From: Rhodoferax sp.
GTDB taxonomy: Bacteria; Pseudomonadota; Gammaproteobacteria; Burkholderiales; Burkholderiaceae_C
DNA: 46,783 nt
Reading direction: 5' to 3'
NCBI GenBank assembly: GCA_030685025.1
Contig: JAUXWC010000164.1
Location: 1-46,783 of the forward strand
A program made the position numbers and the translations under genes. The notes beneath the pieces are model-generated. The model searched no databases. It was not told where the DNA came from and saw only the letters and a list, made by a program, of their open reading frames with translations. Shown here piece after piece: positions 7,285 through 14,917 of this stretch (the first letter of the stretch is position 1; the number at the start of each line of letters is the position of its first letter).

Positions 7285-8085
7285 ATGGCGTCGCGTACCA
7301 ACGCGGCGCCTGTTGCCCTGTCTGCGGAAGGGCACAGGCGCCAGATGATCAAGCTGCTGCAGGCGAACTGCGGCCGGCACCAGCTGCACACGGTGTTCAG
7401 CGACTTCGTTGAAATGGCGGCGCTGGCTTATGCCAACGCCGTGGACATGCGGCAGCGCCCGGGTCGGGAAAAGCGTTACCTTGAAATCGTGGCGCGCTAC
7501 ACCCGCGAGCAGGTCAGCAACTTCACCGGGGCGCTGGCCTCGCTGACGATGGCGCTGGAGTGCGCAGGATTTGCAGACGTGCTTGGGACAGCCTTCATGG
7601 AACTGGAACTGGGCAGCAAGTGGGCGGGGCAGTTCTTCACGCCGTATTCGGTCTGCCAGCTGATGGCGGGCGTGAACATGGTCGGCCTGCCGGAGAAGGT
7701 CAAGGCGCAGGGCTTTGTGACCTGCTGCGACCCGGCCGTGGGCGCCGGCGCGCTGCCGATCGCCTTTGCGGAAGCGATGTACCTTGCCGGGCACAACTAC
7801 CAGCACTGCCTGCATGTGACCGCCCAGGACGTGGACGCCCGGGCGGCGCACATGGCGTTCGTCCAGCTGTCACTGTTGCACGTGCCTGCGGTGGTGATCG
7901 TGGGCAACAGCTTGTCCGGGGAGCGCCGGGAAGTCTGGTACACGCCGGCACACGTGATGGGCGGCTGGAGCCGCCGCCTCAACAGACAACAAAAGGAGAC
8001 ACCGCCTGCCGAACCGGCAGCGCGCGCGGCCGCGCCAGTGACCGCGCCATTAGCAGAGCCCGAAATGCTCGGGCTGTTCGATTGA
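7285..8085 (+). CDS. N-6 DNA methylase-like protein, motif IV not seen
   Basis: Encodes 266 residues from ATG 7285; an in-frame start at 7243 would overlap radC by 38 bases. The segment GQFFTP (residues 115-120) and the SAM-binding motif DPAVGAGAL (149-157) are those of type I-like N6-adenine methylases (HsdM group), and a second acidic strand QDVD (181-184) follows. The expected catalytic NPP(Y/F) is not present; the matching place reads VIVGNSL. The C-terminal ~45 residues are Pro/Ala-rich. It may be an inactive or atypical SAM-binding relative, perhaps protecting DNA or sensing SAM. This truncated form occurs in other mobile elements. Confidence 0.8.
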   Translation: MASRTNAAPVALSAEGHRRQMIKLLQANCGRHQLHTVFSDFVEMAALAYANAVDMRQRPGREKRYLEIVARYTREQVSNFTGALASLTMALECAGFADVLGTAFMELELGSKWAGQFFTPYSVCQLMAGVNMVGLPEKVKAQGFVTCCDPAVGAGALPIAFAEAMYLAGHNYQHCLHVTAQDVDARAAHMAFVQLSLLHVPAVVIVGNSLSGERREVWYTPAHVMGGWSRRLNRQQKETPPAEPAARAAAPVTAPLAEPEMLGLFD

Positions 8086-8089
8086 ATCC

Positions 8090-8140
8090 GGCGGCGAAAG
8101 CCGCCAACCCGCGCCTCGGGGTTTTGCAGAGGTCTTTTCA
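8090..8140 (+). promoter_or_regulatory. Conserved hairpin leader upstream of the clamp gene (copy 2)
   Basis: Two hairpins follow the methylase stop: GGCGGC-GAAA-GCCGCC at 8090-8105, with a GNRA tetraloop, and the repeated block at 8112-8140 with GCCTC/GAGGT pairing. The block differs from that at 6761-6789 at two positions only and stands at the same distance (11 bases) from the next start codon, GTG 8152. Its last bases lead straight into a GGAG ribosome-binding site. Confidence 0.55.
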
Positions 8141-8151
8141 GGAGTTAGAAC

Positions 8152-9597
8152 GTGATCAACCTTAAATCCATCATCAACATGGCCAGTGGCACCCACAGCA
8201 TTCCGCTGCTGAGCGGCGTGATCTTCGACGGCAAGACGGCGATATCCGTTGCACACAGCAGGGACTCACAGCCCTGGTGGGCAGGCGTGCCGTGTGAGCA
8301 GCCGACCATCACCGAGCCGATCGGCGTGCCGGTGGCCACCATCAAGGCGCACTTCCTGCGCAGCCGGCACCTGCACGTGGGCAAGGGCCACCTGCACAAC
8401 GGCACCGGCATGACAACCGAGTGGAAAAAGGACGTGGACTGGAATGATGCGCTGTCGCTGATGCCTGTCAGGCCTGACAGTCTGCCGGTGCAGTTTGACC
8501 TTGAACTGGATGCGCTGGACCGCGTGCTGGTCGCAGCCGGTGAGAGTGAGGCGGCGGGCGCGCTCAATGGCATCCTGCTCGATATGACTACCGGGCGGCT
8601 TGTCGGCTGCGACGGTCACCGGCTCCATATGTTTGATCGCAAGGTGCCGAAGCAGTCGCGCAAAAACGGACAGGGGTCGCTGCATGTACTGGTGCCCCGG
8701 GCTGCAGCGAAGTGGCTGCTGTACAGCGCGGACGAAAAAGCGATGGTGCAGGTATGGGGCATGGGCACCGAGCAGCCGCTGGTGATGATGCGCACCAGCG
8801 ATGGCGTGATCTACACCAAAGCCATCGTGGGGAAGTATCCCGACTACATGCGCATCATGCCGAACCGGCCGGTGTTCCGGCTGTGGGCCCGGCTCAATCC
8901 AGCACAGCTGTCAGACGGCACCGCGGCAATGGAAAAACTGCATGCCCTTGAAAAACCGAAGTTCATCAGCACGGCAGTGCATTGGGGACAGGGCCGCGTG
9001 TACGGTGGACTTGGCCCCAACTTCGTGCCGGTGGCCATCGCCCTGGAAGGGCCGGACGCAGGCACGGTGAAGCGGGACACGTTGTTTCACTACATCCAGC
9101 CGCGATACCTTGCCGATGTGGCGGACTGTGTGACGGAAAAGGCCGACTGGTGCTTATTGCCCGGGGATGGTGTCAAAGCCGCCCATGAGCAGGCCCTGAC
9201 CGTTTATGAGGGGGATTTTTCGGCCGTGGTGATGCCGCAGAGGATGGGGGACACTCCCCCCTCCGACAAGGCCCGTAAACCGGCCAGCAAAGCCGCCAAG
9301 GCCAGCAAGCCGACCCCGGAGGCCCCACCGGCAGGAAAACCCGCCCCCGAAGCCGCCACAGGGTCGGAAAAGACCCCAAAACCGGCCCCCGTGGCTCCCA
9401 AGGCCGGGAATCCGCCCCCGGTGGCTCCAGAGGCCGCCAAACCGCCCAAAACCGGCCCCAAGCCTGCTACACCGGCCCCCGCTGGCCAACCCCCGGCCAA
9501 AAGGCCGGAAAAGGCCCCCAAGGCCCCCGCCAAGCCCGCAGAGCCGGTGAAGGTGCCGCCCGCCCGCCGTAGCCTGAAACCCGACCCGGCCAAATAA
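8152..9597 (+). CDS. Sliding-clamp (DnaN beta)-like protein with long Lys/Pro/Ala tail
   Basis: Encodes 481 residues starting at GTG 8152 behind GGAG. The first ~365 residues resemble the DNA polymerase III beta clamp: VGCDGHRL (151-158) matches the ATDGHRL motif of clamp domain 2, KYPDYMRIMP (228-237) matches the FPDYRRV(I/L)P motif, FHYIQPRYLADV (312-323) matches the domain-3 FNVSYVLDVL segment, and AVVMPQRM (358-365) matches the normal clamp end, YVVMPMRL. The first domain is shorter or more divergent than in host clamps. A tail of 116 residues follows, made almost wholly of Pro, Lys and Ala, which normal clamps lack. A function as a phage clamp or clamp decoy is inferred from these motifs. 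It sits among structural genes rather than with the primase. Confidence 0.75.
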   Translation: MINLKSIINMASGTHSIPLLSGVIFDGKTAISVAHSRDSQPWWAGVPCEQPTITEPIGVPVATIKAHFLRSRHLHVGKGHLHNGTGMTTEWKKDVDWNDALSLMPVRPDSLPVQFDLELDALDRVLVAAGESEAAGALNGILLDMTTGRLVGCDGHRLHMFDRKVPKQSRKNGQGSLHVLVPRAAAKWLLYSADEKAMVQVWGMGTEQPLVMMRTSDGVIYTKAIVGKYPDYMRIMPNRPVFRLWARLNPAQLSDGTAAMEKLHALEKPKFISTAVHWGQGRVYGGLGPNFVPVAIALEGPDAGTVKRDTLFHYIQPRYLADVADCVTEKADWCLLPGDGVKAAHEQALTVYEGDFSAVVMPQRMGDTPPSDKARKPASKAAKASKPTPEAPPAGKPAPEAATGSEKTPKPAPVAPKAGNPPPVAPEAAKPPKTGPKPATPAPAGQPPAKRPEKAPKAPAKPAEPVKVPPARRSLKPDPAK

Positions 9598-9609
9598 GCC
9601 AACCCTGCC

Positions 9610-9635
9610 GCCGGGGATTCGTCCCCGGCTTTTTT
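9610..9635 (+). terminator. Strong rho-independent terminator with TTCG loop
   Basis: An 8-bp stem GCCGGGGA/TCCCCGGC closed by a TTCG tetraloop is followed by six T residues. It lies 12 bases after the clamp gene and ends the radC-methylase-clamp transcript. Confidence 0.92.
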
Positions 9636-9667
9636 GTACGTCTTAAAAGCCTCAAAAACGGAGCCTT

Positions 9668-9928
9668 ATGATCGAGTGCATGACGATCCCCAAAATGGAC
9701 AAGGCGATGCAGCTGCTGGTGGCGATGGAGAAGGCCCCCATGTCGAGCGTGCAGCTGGCCACGGAGACCGGCTTCGGCCGGGCCACCGTCGTGCGCCTGG
9801 TCACCGAACTGCGGAGCCTTGGCTGCAAGATCGACACGCAGCGCGGCGCCGGCGGCGAATACGTCCTGCAGGACTGGGGTGTGTTCGACGCGGCGCGGGT
9901 GCGCCGGCACGTGAAAGGCAGGAAATGA
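9668..9928 (+). CDS. Small winged-helix/HTH protein
   Basis: Encodes 86 residues; ATG 9668 follows GGAG at 9660-9663. The pattern MSSVQLATETGFGRATVVRLVTELRSLGCKIDTQRGAGGEYVL is that of a helix-turn-helix (about residues 25-48) followed by a wing hairpin, as in small MarR/DeoR-like or IclR-like DNA-binding domains. It is a likely transcription regulator. Just upstream, the sequence around 9648-9672 (CTCAAAAACGGAGCCTTATGAT) resembles part of the operator-promoter at 6705-6730. It may therefore bind both places. It overlaps the next gene by ATGA. Confidence 0.75.
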   Translation: MIECMTIPKMDKAMQLLVAMEKAPMSSVQLATETGFGRATVVRLVTELRSLGCKIDTQRGAGGEYVLQDWGVFDAARVRRHVKGRK

Positions 9929-10635
9929 GCAACGGCGTTTGCGAGATCGTGAAGGAGGCCTGTGGCCACGACCAGGCCCTGCTGTCGTTCAGCTGCGGGA
10001 AAGACAGCTGGGCGGCATGGCTGAGTGCGCGTGATTATTTTGACTTCCAGCCCTACTACCTGTATTTGGTGCCCGGGCTGGAGTTTGTCGAGGAGTACCT
10101 GGTGTACGCCGAGCGGGTGCTGGGCAAGCGCATCGTGCGGCTGCCGCACCCCAGCTTTTACCGGATGCTGAACCACGCCATCTTCCAGGCACCGGAGCGG
10201 CTGCGCATCATCCTGGCTGCAGATCTGGGCGAACCCGACTATGAGGACATGCGGGACGCAGTGATTGAGGACTGCAATTTGCCTGACAACTGCTGGGTGG
10301 CCAGCGGGGTGCGCGCGGCGGACAGCCCGATGCGCCGCGCCGCGTTGATGAAAAATGGCGGCGTAAATGCCAACCGCCGGCAGTTCTACCCTTGCTGGGA
10401 CTGGAACAAGGCGAAGCTGCTGGTGGAGCTGGAGAAGGCCAACATCAAGCTGCCGATTGACTACAAGGTTTTTGGGCGCTCGTTTGACGGCCTGGACCTG
10501 CGCTTTTTGATCAAAATCAGGGAGCACTTCCCCCGCGACTACGCGACGATCTGTGAGTGGTTTCCCCTTGTCGACATGGAGTTTGCACGCTATGAGTTCA
10601 ATCAAAGAAAAAAGAGCCAACCAGCAGTTGTTTGA
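9925..10635 (+). CDS. PAPS reductase-like PP-loop protein
   Basis: Encodes 236 residues starting at ATG 9925 inside the previous stop. The PP-loop SCGKDS (residues 23-28) is the variant of SGGKDS that binds ATP in PAPS reductase, DndC and related adenylating enzymes. The middle has the LVPGLEFVEEYL and WVASGVRAADSPMRR segments typical of this group, where the substrate is bound. No iron-sulphur CC motif is evident. In phages such proteins may take part in nucleotide or DNA modification or in sulphur metabolism; the substrate here is unknown. It forms a coupled group with the HTH gene before and the hypothetical gene after it. Confidence 0.82.
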   Translation: MSNGVCEIVKEACGHDQALLSFSCGKDSWAAWLSARDYFDFQPYYLYLVPGLEFVEEYLVYAERVLGKRIVRLPHPSFYRMLNHAIFQAPERLRIILAADLGEPDYEDMRDAVIEDCNLPDNCWVASGVRAADSPMRRAALMKNGGVNANRRQFYPCWDWNKAKLLVELEKANIKLPIDYKVFGRSFDGLDLRFLIKIREHFPRDYATICEWFPLVDMEFARYEFNQRKKSQPAVV

Positions 10636-11074
10636 GAAGGCCGACTTCGACCTGAGCGACCTGTTGGGCGGGAGCAAGGCGAAGAGTCTGGACGCGCTGG
10701 CCAAGGGCACAAAAGCCGAGACCGCCGACCCGATAGGCGCTATCGACTATGAGAACCTGACCAATGAGCAGGCCGCTGGCCAGGAGATCAGCGCGACGCT
10801 GGCCGCTTTCAAGGCGCGGGCCAAAACCGAGCAGGAGCGCTTCGAGGCCGCGACCGACAGCGAGTTCTGGCTGGGTGTGTGCTTTCAGACCCGTGCGCAG
10901 AAGGAAGCCTTTCTGCAGGGCGTGAACATGCTGCAGCACGGGGACAAATACATTGACGGCGAACTGCTGGCCAAGCGCATGGGAATCGCGCTGCCGGCGG
11001 CGGATGTGCCCTACAACGTGAGCGCCAGGCCGGACAAGAAACTTGCCGCGATGGTGCTGGAGAAGGAGTTGTGA
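10592..11074 (+). CDS. Conserved hypothetical phage protein
   Basis: Encodes 160 residues. ATG 10592 is chosen with GGAG at 10578-10581, so it overlaps the PP-loop gene by 44 bases. The N-terminus is Lys-rich (SSIKEKRANQQLFEK); the middle is helical and charged. A compact C-terminal part contains TRAQKEAFLQGVNMLQHGDKYIDGELLA. It is often beside PP-loop or ParB-like genes in related phages as far as I recall, so it may act with that protein. No function is assigned. Confidence 0.65.
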   Translation: MSSIKEKRANQQLFEKADFDLSDLLGGSKAKSLDALAKGTKAETADPIGAIDYENLTNEQAAGQEISATLAAFKARAKTEQERFEAATDSEFWLGVCFQTRAQKEAFLQGVNMLQHGDKYIDGELLAKRMGIALPAADVPYNVSARPDKKLAAMVLEKEL

Positions 11075-11505
11075 TGGACTCCAACGAATGGCCTCGGAGC
11101 GCCCAAGGTGACAGTAGCGATGCCGTAGGCAAGGAAATCCTAAGGCTCCAGGGCTTGGGGTTGCCGCATAGCCATCGGGATGCCTTTCTTTCGCTCCACC
11201 TGGGGACCCCGTACCAGAGCACCATGAACCTGACGCAGCCCTACGGTGATGGGAGTCACCGGCGCATCAGTTGGCGCAGATCCTGGGCCGTGGACCGCGA
11301 GGCGCTGACGGCCACGCACAAGGAAACCGGGTTCAGTATGGCCTTCACCCCATGCCCGGCCGGTGGCTACACTGCGCGCCTGGCTTGCATGCTGCCCGAG
11401 CTGGGCCCGGACGGCCGCACGGCGCTGGCTCAGATCGACGGCCTGCGGCAGCTGCAGGTGGATGGCTGGGAAATTTTTCACACGGTGATCCGCAAGCAGG
11501 CCTGA
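11074..11505 (+). CDS. Hypothetical protein
   Basis: Encodes 143 residues. ATG 11074 shares its first base with the previous stop and follows AAGGAG; a GTG at 11071 is the alternative. The sequence is mixed alpha/beta with several Trp and Arg residues and no motif I recognise. It ends the radC-to-hypothetical insert; a palindrome and a weak terminator follow before the capsid gene. Confidence 0.6.
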   Translation: MDSNEWPRSAQGDSSDAVGKEILRLQGLGLPHSHRDAFLSLHLGTPYQSTMNLTQPYGDGSHRRISWRRSWAVDREALTATHKETGFSMAFTPCPAGGYTARLACMLPELGPDGRTALAQIDGLRQLQVDGWEIFHTVIRKQA

Positions 11506-11509
11506 ACCA

Positions 11510-11560
11510 GTAGCTCAATTAGTGAGCTACCAGGTAGGACTACACCGAATCAGCGTGTAG
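11510..11560 (+). promoter_or_regulatory. Two inverted repeats between hypothetical gene and capsid gene
   Basis: GTAGCTCA-N5-TGAGCTAC at 11510-11530 is a perfect 8-bp inverted repeat. It resembles the palindrome at 6705-6727, since both contain GCTCA-N5-TGAGC with TA at the edges. A second repeat CTACAC/GTGTAG lies at 11540-11560. These could be a protein-binding site or RNA hairpins in the capsid leader. Confidence 0.45.
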
Positions 11561-11576
11561 CCCAACACCCAAACAC

Positions 11577-11599
11577 GGGCAAAGTGCCCCCCTTTTTTT
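11577..11599 (+). terminator. Weak terminator-like hairpin with T run
   Basis: GGGCA/TGCCC around a 3-base loop is followed by CCCC and seven T residues, and then GCCC, which can also pair with GGGC. It is nearly the same as the element at 559-580, with the loop bases AAG in place of CTT. It lies 55 bases before the capsid gene. Confidence 0.5.
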
Positions 11600-11654
11600 G
11601 CCCTGACTTACACGGAACCATCAAGGCCTTGGCTTAACAGCTTTGGGGGTTTTG

Positions 11655-14318
11655 ATGAAGAAGTCACGAATTTCGATGGGTGTCCTGGCTCTGTCCGCCG
11701 CGATGGCGGGCCTTGCTGTGTCTGCTGTTCCGGAGGGGCGGCATTTCCTGCTTGAGGGCGAATCACCACCTGGCACGGTGCGTTTCGTCTCTCACCAGAC
11801 CATCGAGCTGAGCGACGCTGCAGCCAAAACTACCTGGGTCACGGTCACCCGGACGGGCGACTTCAGCGATCCGCGCTACGGGGCGTTCTCGATCACGCCG
11901 ACCATGCTTTCGCAGATGGTCAGCAACTTCGACAAGCGCGTCACGGGGCAGGACATCTACATCGATGTAGCCCACAAACACTCGGACGGAGCAGCGGCCA
12001 AAGTTGTCAAGCTGGAAGTGCAAGACAACCGCCTGCGTGCCTTGGTCGAGTGGACACCGTTCGGCGTGGCCGCCGTGCGGGACCGGGGGTTTACCTACCT
12101 CAGCGCGGAATTTCACGAAGCCTGGACGGACAACGAAAAAGGCGCAGCGCACGGATGCGTGCTGCTTGGCGCGGGTCTGACGATCCGGCCTGTCATCAAA
12201 CACCTGGACCCGGTGCAACTGAGCACCACTGACAACAGCGACCGCGACTACCGGCTGCTGCTCTCGCCAACCCTGATCAAACAACTCACGGAAACCGAAA
12301 TGAAAAAATACCTCGAACAGTTGCTGGCCCGCCTGATCCTGCTGGGCTTCACCGACGCCAACGCAAAACCGCTCCTGGACCTGGCCGAAAAGCAGCTCAC
12401 CAGCGTTCTTGCCGAAGAATCCAAATGCCTGGCCGTTCTGGACAGCCTCTGCCTGACTGCCGATGCGGCCATGAAGCAGATCAAAGCTGCAGGCGGTACC
12501 GGCAACTTCACCATCACCCTGGCCAGCCCGGGCGGTGAAAACCCGGAACAGATCGTTGAACGGCTGCTGGCGCAGCGCGAGACCGCTGCGATCACCACCG
12601 CCACCACGCTGGCAGCCAAGCTGAAGCTGCTGAGCGACACCATCGCTGACGGCGACAAGACGCTGACCCCCGAGGGTGTGAAGAAGTTTGCCGACGACTA
12701 CGCACCGATGGTGACTGCTGCGTCCACCGATGACCAGGTCAAGCACCTGGCCAGCCTGGCGGTCAAGCAGGCCAAGGCGCTGAGCGCTGCGCACAAGCTG
12801 GTGGGCCTGGGCTACAACCCGGCCAGCGGCAACGTGCACATCACGGTGGAAACCGGCAACTCGATCAAGTCGCTGCAGGCGACTGTTGACCAGCGCCTGG
12901 GCCTGACCAACGAGAAAGACCCGATTCGTTTCGAGCGCACCGGCGGCACGCTGCTGGCTGCCAACAAAGACTTTGCGGAGAAAGTGCTGGCCGAATTTGA
13001 CCGTGCCAACGGCGAAGTGCTGTTCCGGGAAAACGAGCTGCACAAATCACTGGCGGCAGGCGTAGGCAGCGTCAGCGATGTGGCAGTGCCGAAGATTGCC
13101 GAGCGTACCGTGCTGCGTGAAGCGCTGTACGGCCTGATGAGCCTGGGCCTGGTGAACGTGGGTACCGCCGCTTTTGCCAACGTGATCACCATCCCCTACA
13201 GCTACCGCGACACCACGGCGGCCGGGGTTGACGGGCTGCGCCGGTATGAAGGCCAGGCGATCCGCAAGGGCGGCATCATCCAGACGGAAGAAGAGACCCG
13301 CCCGATCCCGCAAAAACTGGCTTTCCAGCTCAGCTCGGAAATGCGCATGCTGCTGGGCGCCAGCGTCATCGACTTTGAGCCGGTGGCAGAAAACATGCGC
13401 AACATGGTGCGCATCGTGGGTGAGGACGTTGAGGCCATCAACCTGAACGAGTTGGCCACCTCGGCAGACGAATTTGCCGCAGTGGCGGTGGTGGCAGAAA
13501 ACCGCGGCGCCGACGTTGACGGCACCAAGCGCATTTTTGCGCTGGCCAGCTTCCCGGTGATTCGCCCGCGCAAGGTCTATGACCTGAAAGGCGTGCAGCA
13601 AGGCTCTACCGCCAACCCGATTGTGGTCACCCTCAACTCGGTGGTGCGCGAAGAGTACATCCTGCCGGCAGACGGAACCGCGCTGGCCGCTGGCACCTAC
13701 TACGTCATGGACTACAACCTGGGCGAGCTCCAGTTTGTCAACCAGGCAGGCGTAGCGGTAACCCCGACCAACGCCTGGCCGCTGACTGTGAGCTACAGCT
13801 ACAGCACCAACGTGAGCAAGTTCGACACGGACCTGGGCTCTGACGCGGTGGACGTGAAATGGGACAAGCTGCTGTTTGCGATCGGCGGCCGCAAGGCGGT
13901 TATCGAAGACGACCGCTTTTACACGCCCAACATGATCCTCATGAGCGGCAACGTGAACAACGCGCTCAGCCAGGCCAAGACCTTCCAGGCCAACAGCGCC
14001 CGGGTGGCGACCGGCCTGGCCAGCGACGGCAGCGTGGGCTTTGTCAAGGACATGCCGGTGTGGCGCCCGCGCGCACCACGCAGCGCCTTTGGTGATACCC
14101 GCATCCTGGTGGGCGAGCGCGGTACCACCCGCTTCCGCATGGTCAAGCCCTGGGCGGTGAACCCGCTGGAGCAGGCCCGCAACAGCGCCGGTGCCTTCAT
14201 TGACGCACAGGAAACCTTTGGCACGCAGTGGGTGGGCAGCCATACCCCCACGCAGCTCAAGGGCAGCAAGACCAGCACGATCTTGTACAGCGCAACGGGC
14301 CGCGTCTCGCGCGCCTGA
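11655..14318 (+). CDS. Prohead protease-scaffold-major capsid fusion protein
   Basis: Encodes 887 residues from ATG 11655; a TTG at 11643 is less likely. Residues ~40-200 match the Mu gpI-like phage protease: the DPRYGAFSITPTML segment, IYIDVAHKHSDGAAA with a likely catalytic His, FTYLSAEFHEAW with a likely Ser, and GLTIRPVIKHLDPV. A helical, Ala/Lys/Glu-rich stretch (~205-390) looks like scaffold. Residues ~410-887 look like a major capsid protein, with an N-arm and a long beta-rich end. Cleavage between parts would release mature capsid. The first ~30 residues (basic MKKSR, then LALSAAMAGLAVSAV) look like a signal peptide, which is odd for a capsid precursor. Fused protease-capsid genes are known in other phages. 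Confidence 0.82.
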   Translation: MKKSRISMGVLALSAAMAGLAVSAVPEGRHFLLEGESPPGTVRFVSHQTIELSDAAAKTTWVTVTRTGDFSDPRYGAFSITPTMLSQMVSNFDKRVTGQDIYIDVAHKHSDGAAAKVVKLEVQDNRLRALVEWTPFGVAAVRDRGFTYLSAEFHEAWTDNEKGAAHGCVLLGAGLTIRPVIKHLDPVQLSTTDNSDRDYRLLLSPTLIKQLTETEMKKYLEQLLARLILLGFTDANAKPLLDLAEKQLTSVLAEESKCLAVLDSLCLTADAAMKQIKAAGGTGNFTITLASPGGENPEQIVERLLAQRETAAITTATTLAAKLKLLSDTIADGDKTLTPEGVKKFADDYAPMVTAASTDDQVKHLASLAVKQAKALSAAHKLVGLGYNPASGNVHITVETGNSIKSLQATVDQRLGLTNEKDPIRFERTGGTLLAANKDFAEKVLAEFDRANGEVLFRENELHKSLAAGVGSVSDVAVPKIAERTVLREALYGLMSLGLVNVGTAAFANVITIPYSYRDTTAAGVDGLRRYEGQAIRKGGIIQTEEETRPIPQKLAFQLSSEMRMLLGASVIDFEPVAENMRNMVRIVGEDVEAINLNELATSADEFAAVAVVAENRGADVDGTKRIFALASFPVIRPRKVYDLKGVQQGSTANPIVVTLNSVVREEYILPADGTALAAGTYYVMDYNLGELQFVNQAGVAVTPTNAWPLTVSYSYSTNVSKFDTDLGSDAVDVKWDKLLFAIGGRKAVIEDDRFYTPNMILMSGNVNNALSQAKTFQANSARVATGLASDGSVGFVKDMPVWRPRAPRSAFGDTRILVGERGTTRFRMVKPWAVNPLEQARNSAGAFIDAQETFGTQWVGSHTPTQLKGSKTSTILYSATGRVSRA

Positions 14319-14346
14319 TTTTCATAACCCTGGCCTGAAAAGCTGA

Positions 14347-14395
14347 AGGTCCCGGCTCTGCACCGACGCAGGCCGGGACCTGAGGCCTTAAGGCC
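14347..14395 (+). other. Intergenic hairpins after the capsid gene
   Basis: A 10-bp inverted repeat AGGTCCCGGC/GCCGGGACCT with a 15-base loop (14347-14381) is followed by the palindrome GGCCTTAAGGCC (14384-14395). No T run follows, so full termination is unlikely. It may stabilise the capsid mRNA end or reduce read-through to the next gene. Confidence 0.6.
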
Positions 14396-14410
14396 CCACG
14401 GAGCATACAA

Positions 14411-14899
14411 ATGCGTAAATACATTGAAAACACTGGCGCCAACACGCTGTTTGTCGGCGGGCAGATGATCCCCCCTGGCGAAGGCCGTTTGGTCGATGTG
14501 GCGGACGAACCCGTACCGGAGCTTGCCGAGAAAAAGACTCCAAGCCTTGATGAGCGGGTGCAGGAGATTTTGGCGGGCAACGTGACCAGCGTGCTTGCCG
14601 AGTTGCCTACGTTCTCCAATGAGGCGCTGGACCGCGCTGTTGAGCTGGAAAAGGCCGGTGCCGCGCGCAAGGGCGTGCTGAACGGTATTGCAGCCGAGCA
14701 AATCAGCCGGGCCGATGCCAAGCTGCAAGCCGAGCAGACAGCAGCACGTGCCCAGGCACTTGAGGCCGCCCAGGCTGCCCTGATGGCTGCAAAGGCCGCG
14801 CTGGACGCCGAAGGCGACACCGACAAGCACCCTGCGCTGCAGGCGGCTGTTGACGAAGCCCAGGCCAAAGTGACGGCCCTGAGCGACGACCAGGCTTAA
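14411..14899 (+). CDS. Capsid-associated hypothetical protein with coiled coil
   Basis: Encodes 162 residues. A short beta-like N-terminus (RKYIENTGANTLFVGGQMIPPGEGRLVDV, written here in parts as a small domain) is followed by a hinge and a long Ala/Gln/Glu helix (~85-160), predicted as a coiled coil. Proteins of this form often lie directly after the major capsid gene and may act in capsid stabilisation or joining. No exact family is recognised. It is separated from the capsid gene by the hairpins above. Confidence 0.65.
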   Translation: MRKYIENTGANTLFVGGQMIPPGEGRLVDVADEPVPELAEKKTPSLDERVQEILAGNVTSVLAELPTFSNEALDRAVELEKAGAARKGVLNGIAAEQISRADAKLQAEQTAARAQALEAAQAALMAAKAALDAEGDTDKHPALQAAVDEAQAKVTALSDDQA

Positions 14900-14917
14900 A
14901 GGCAGGAGCGCCCGGGC

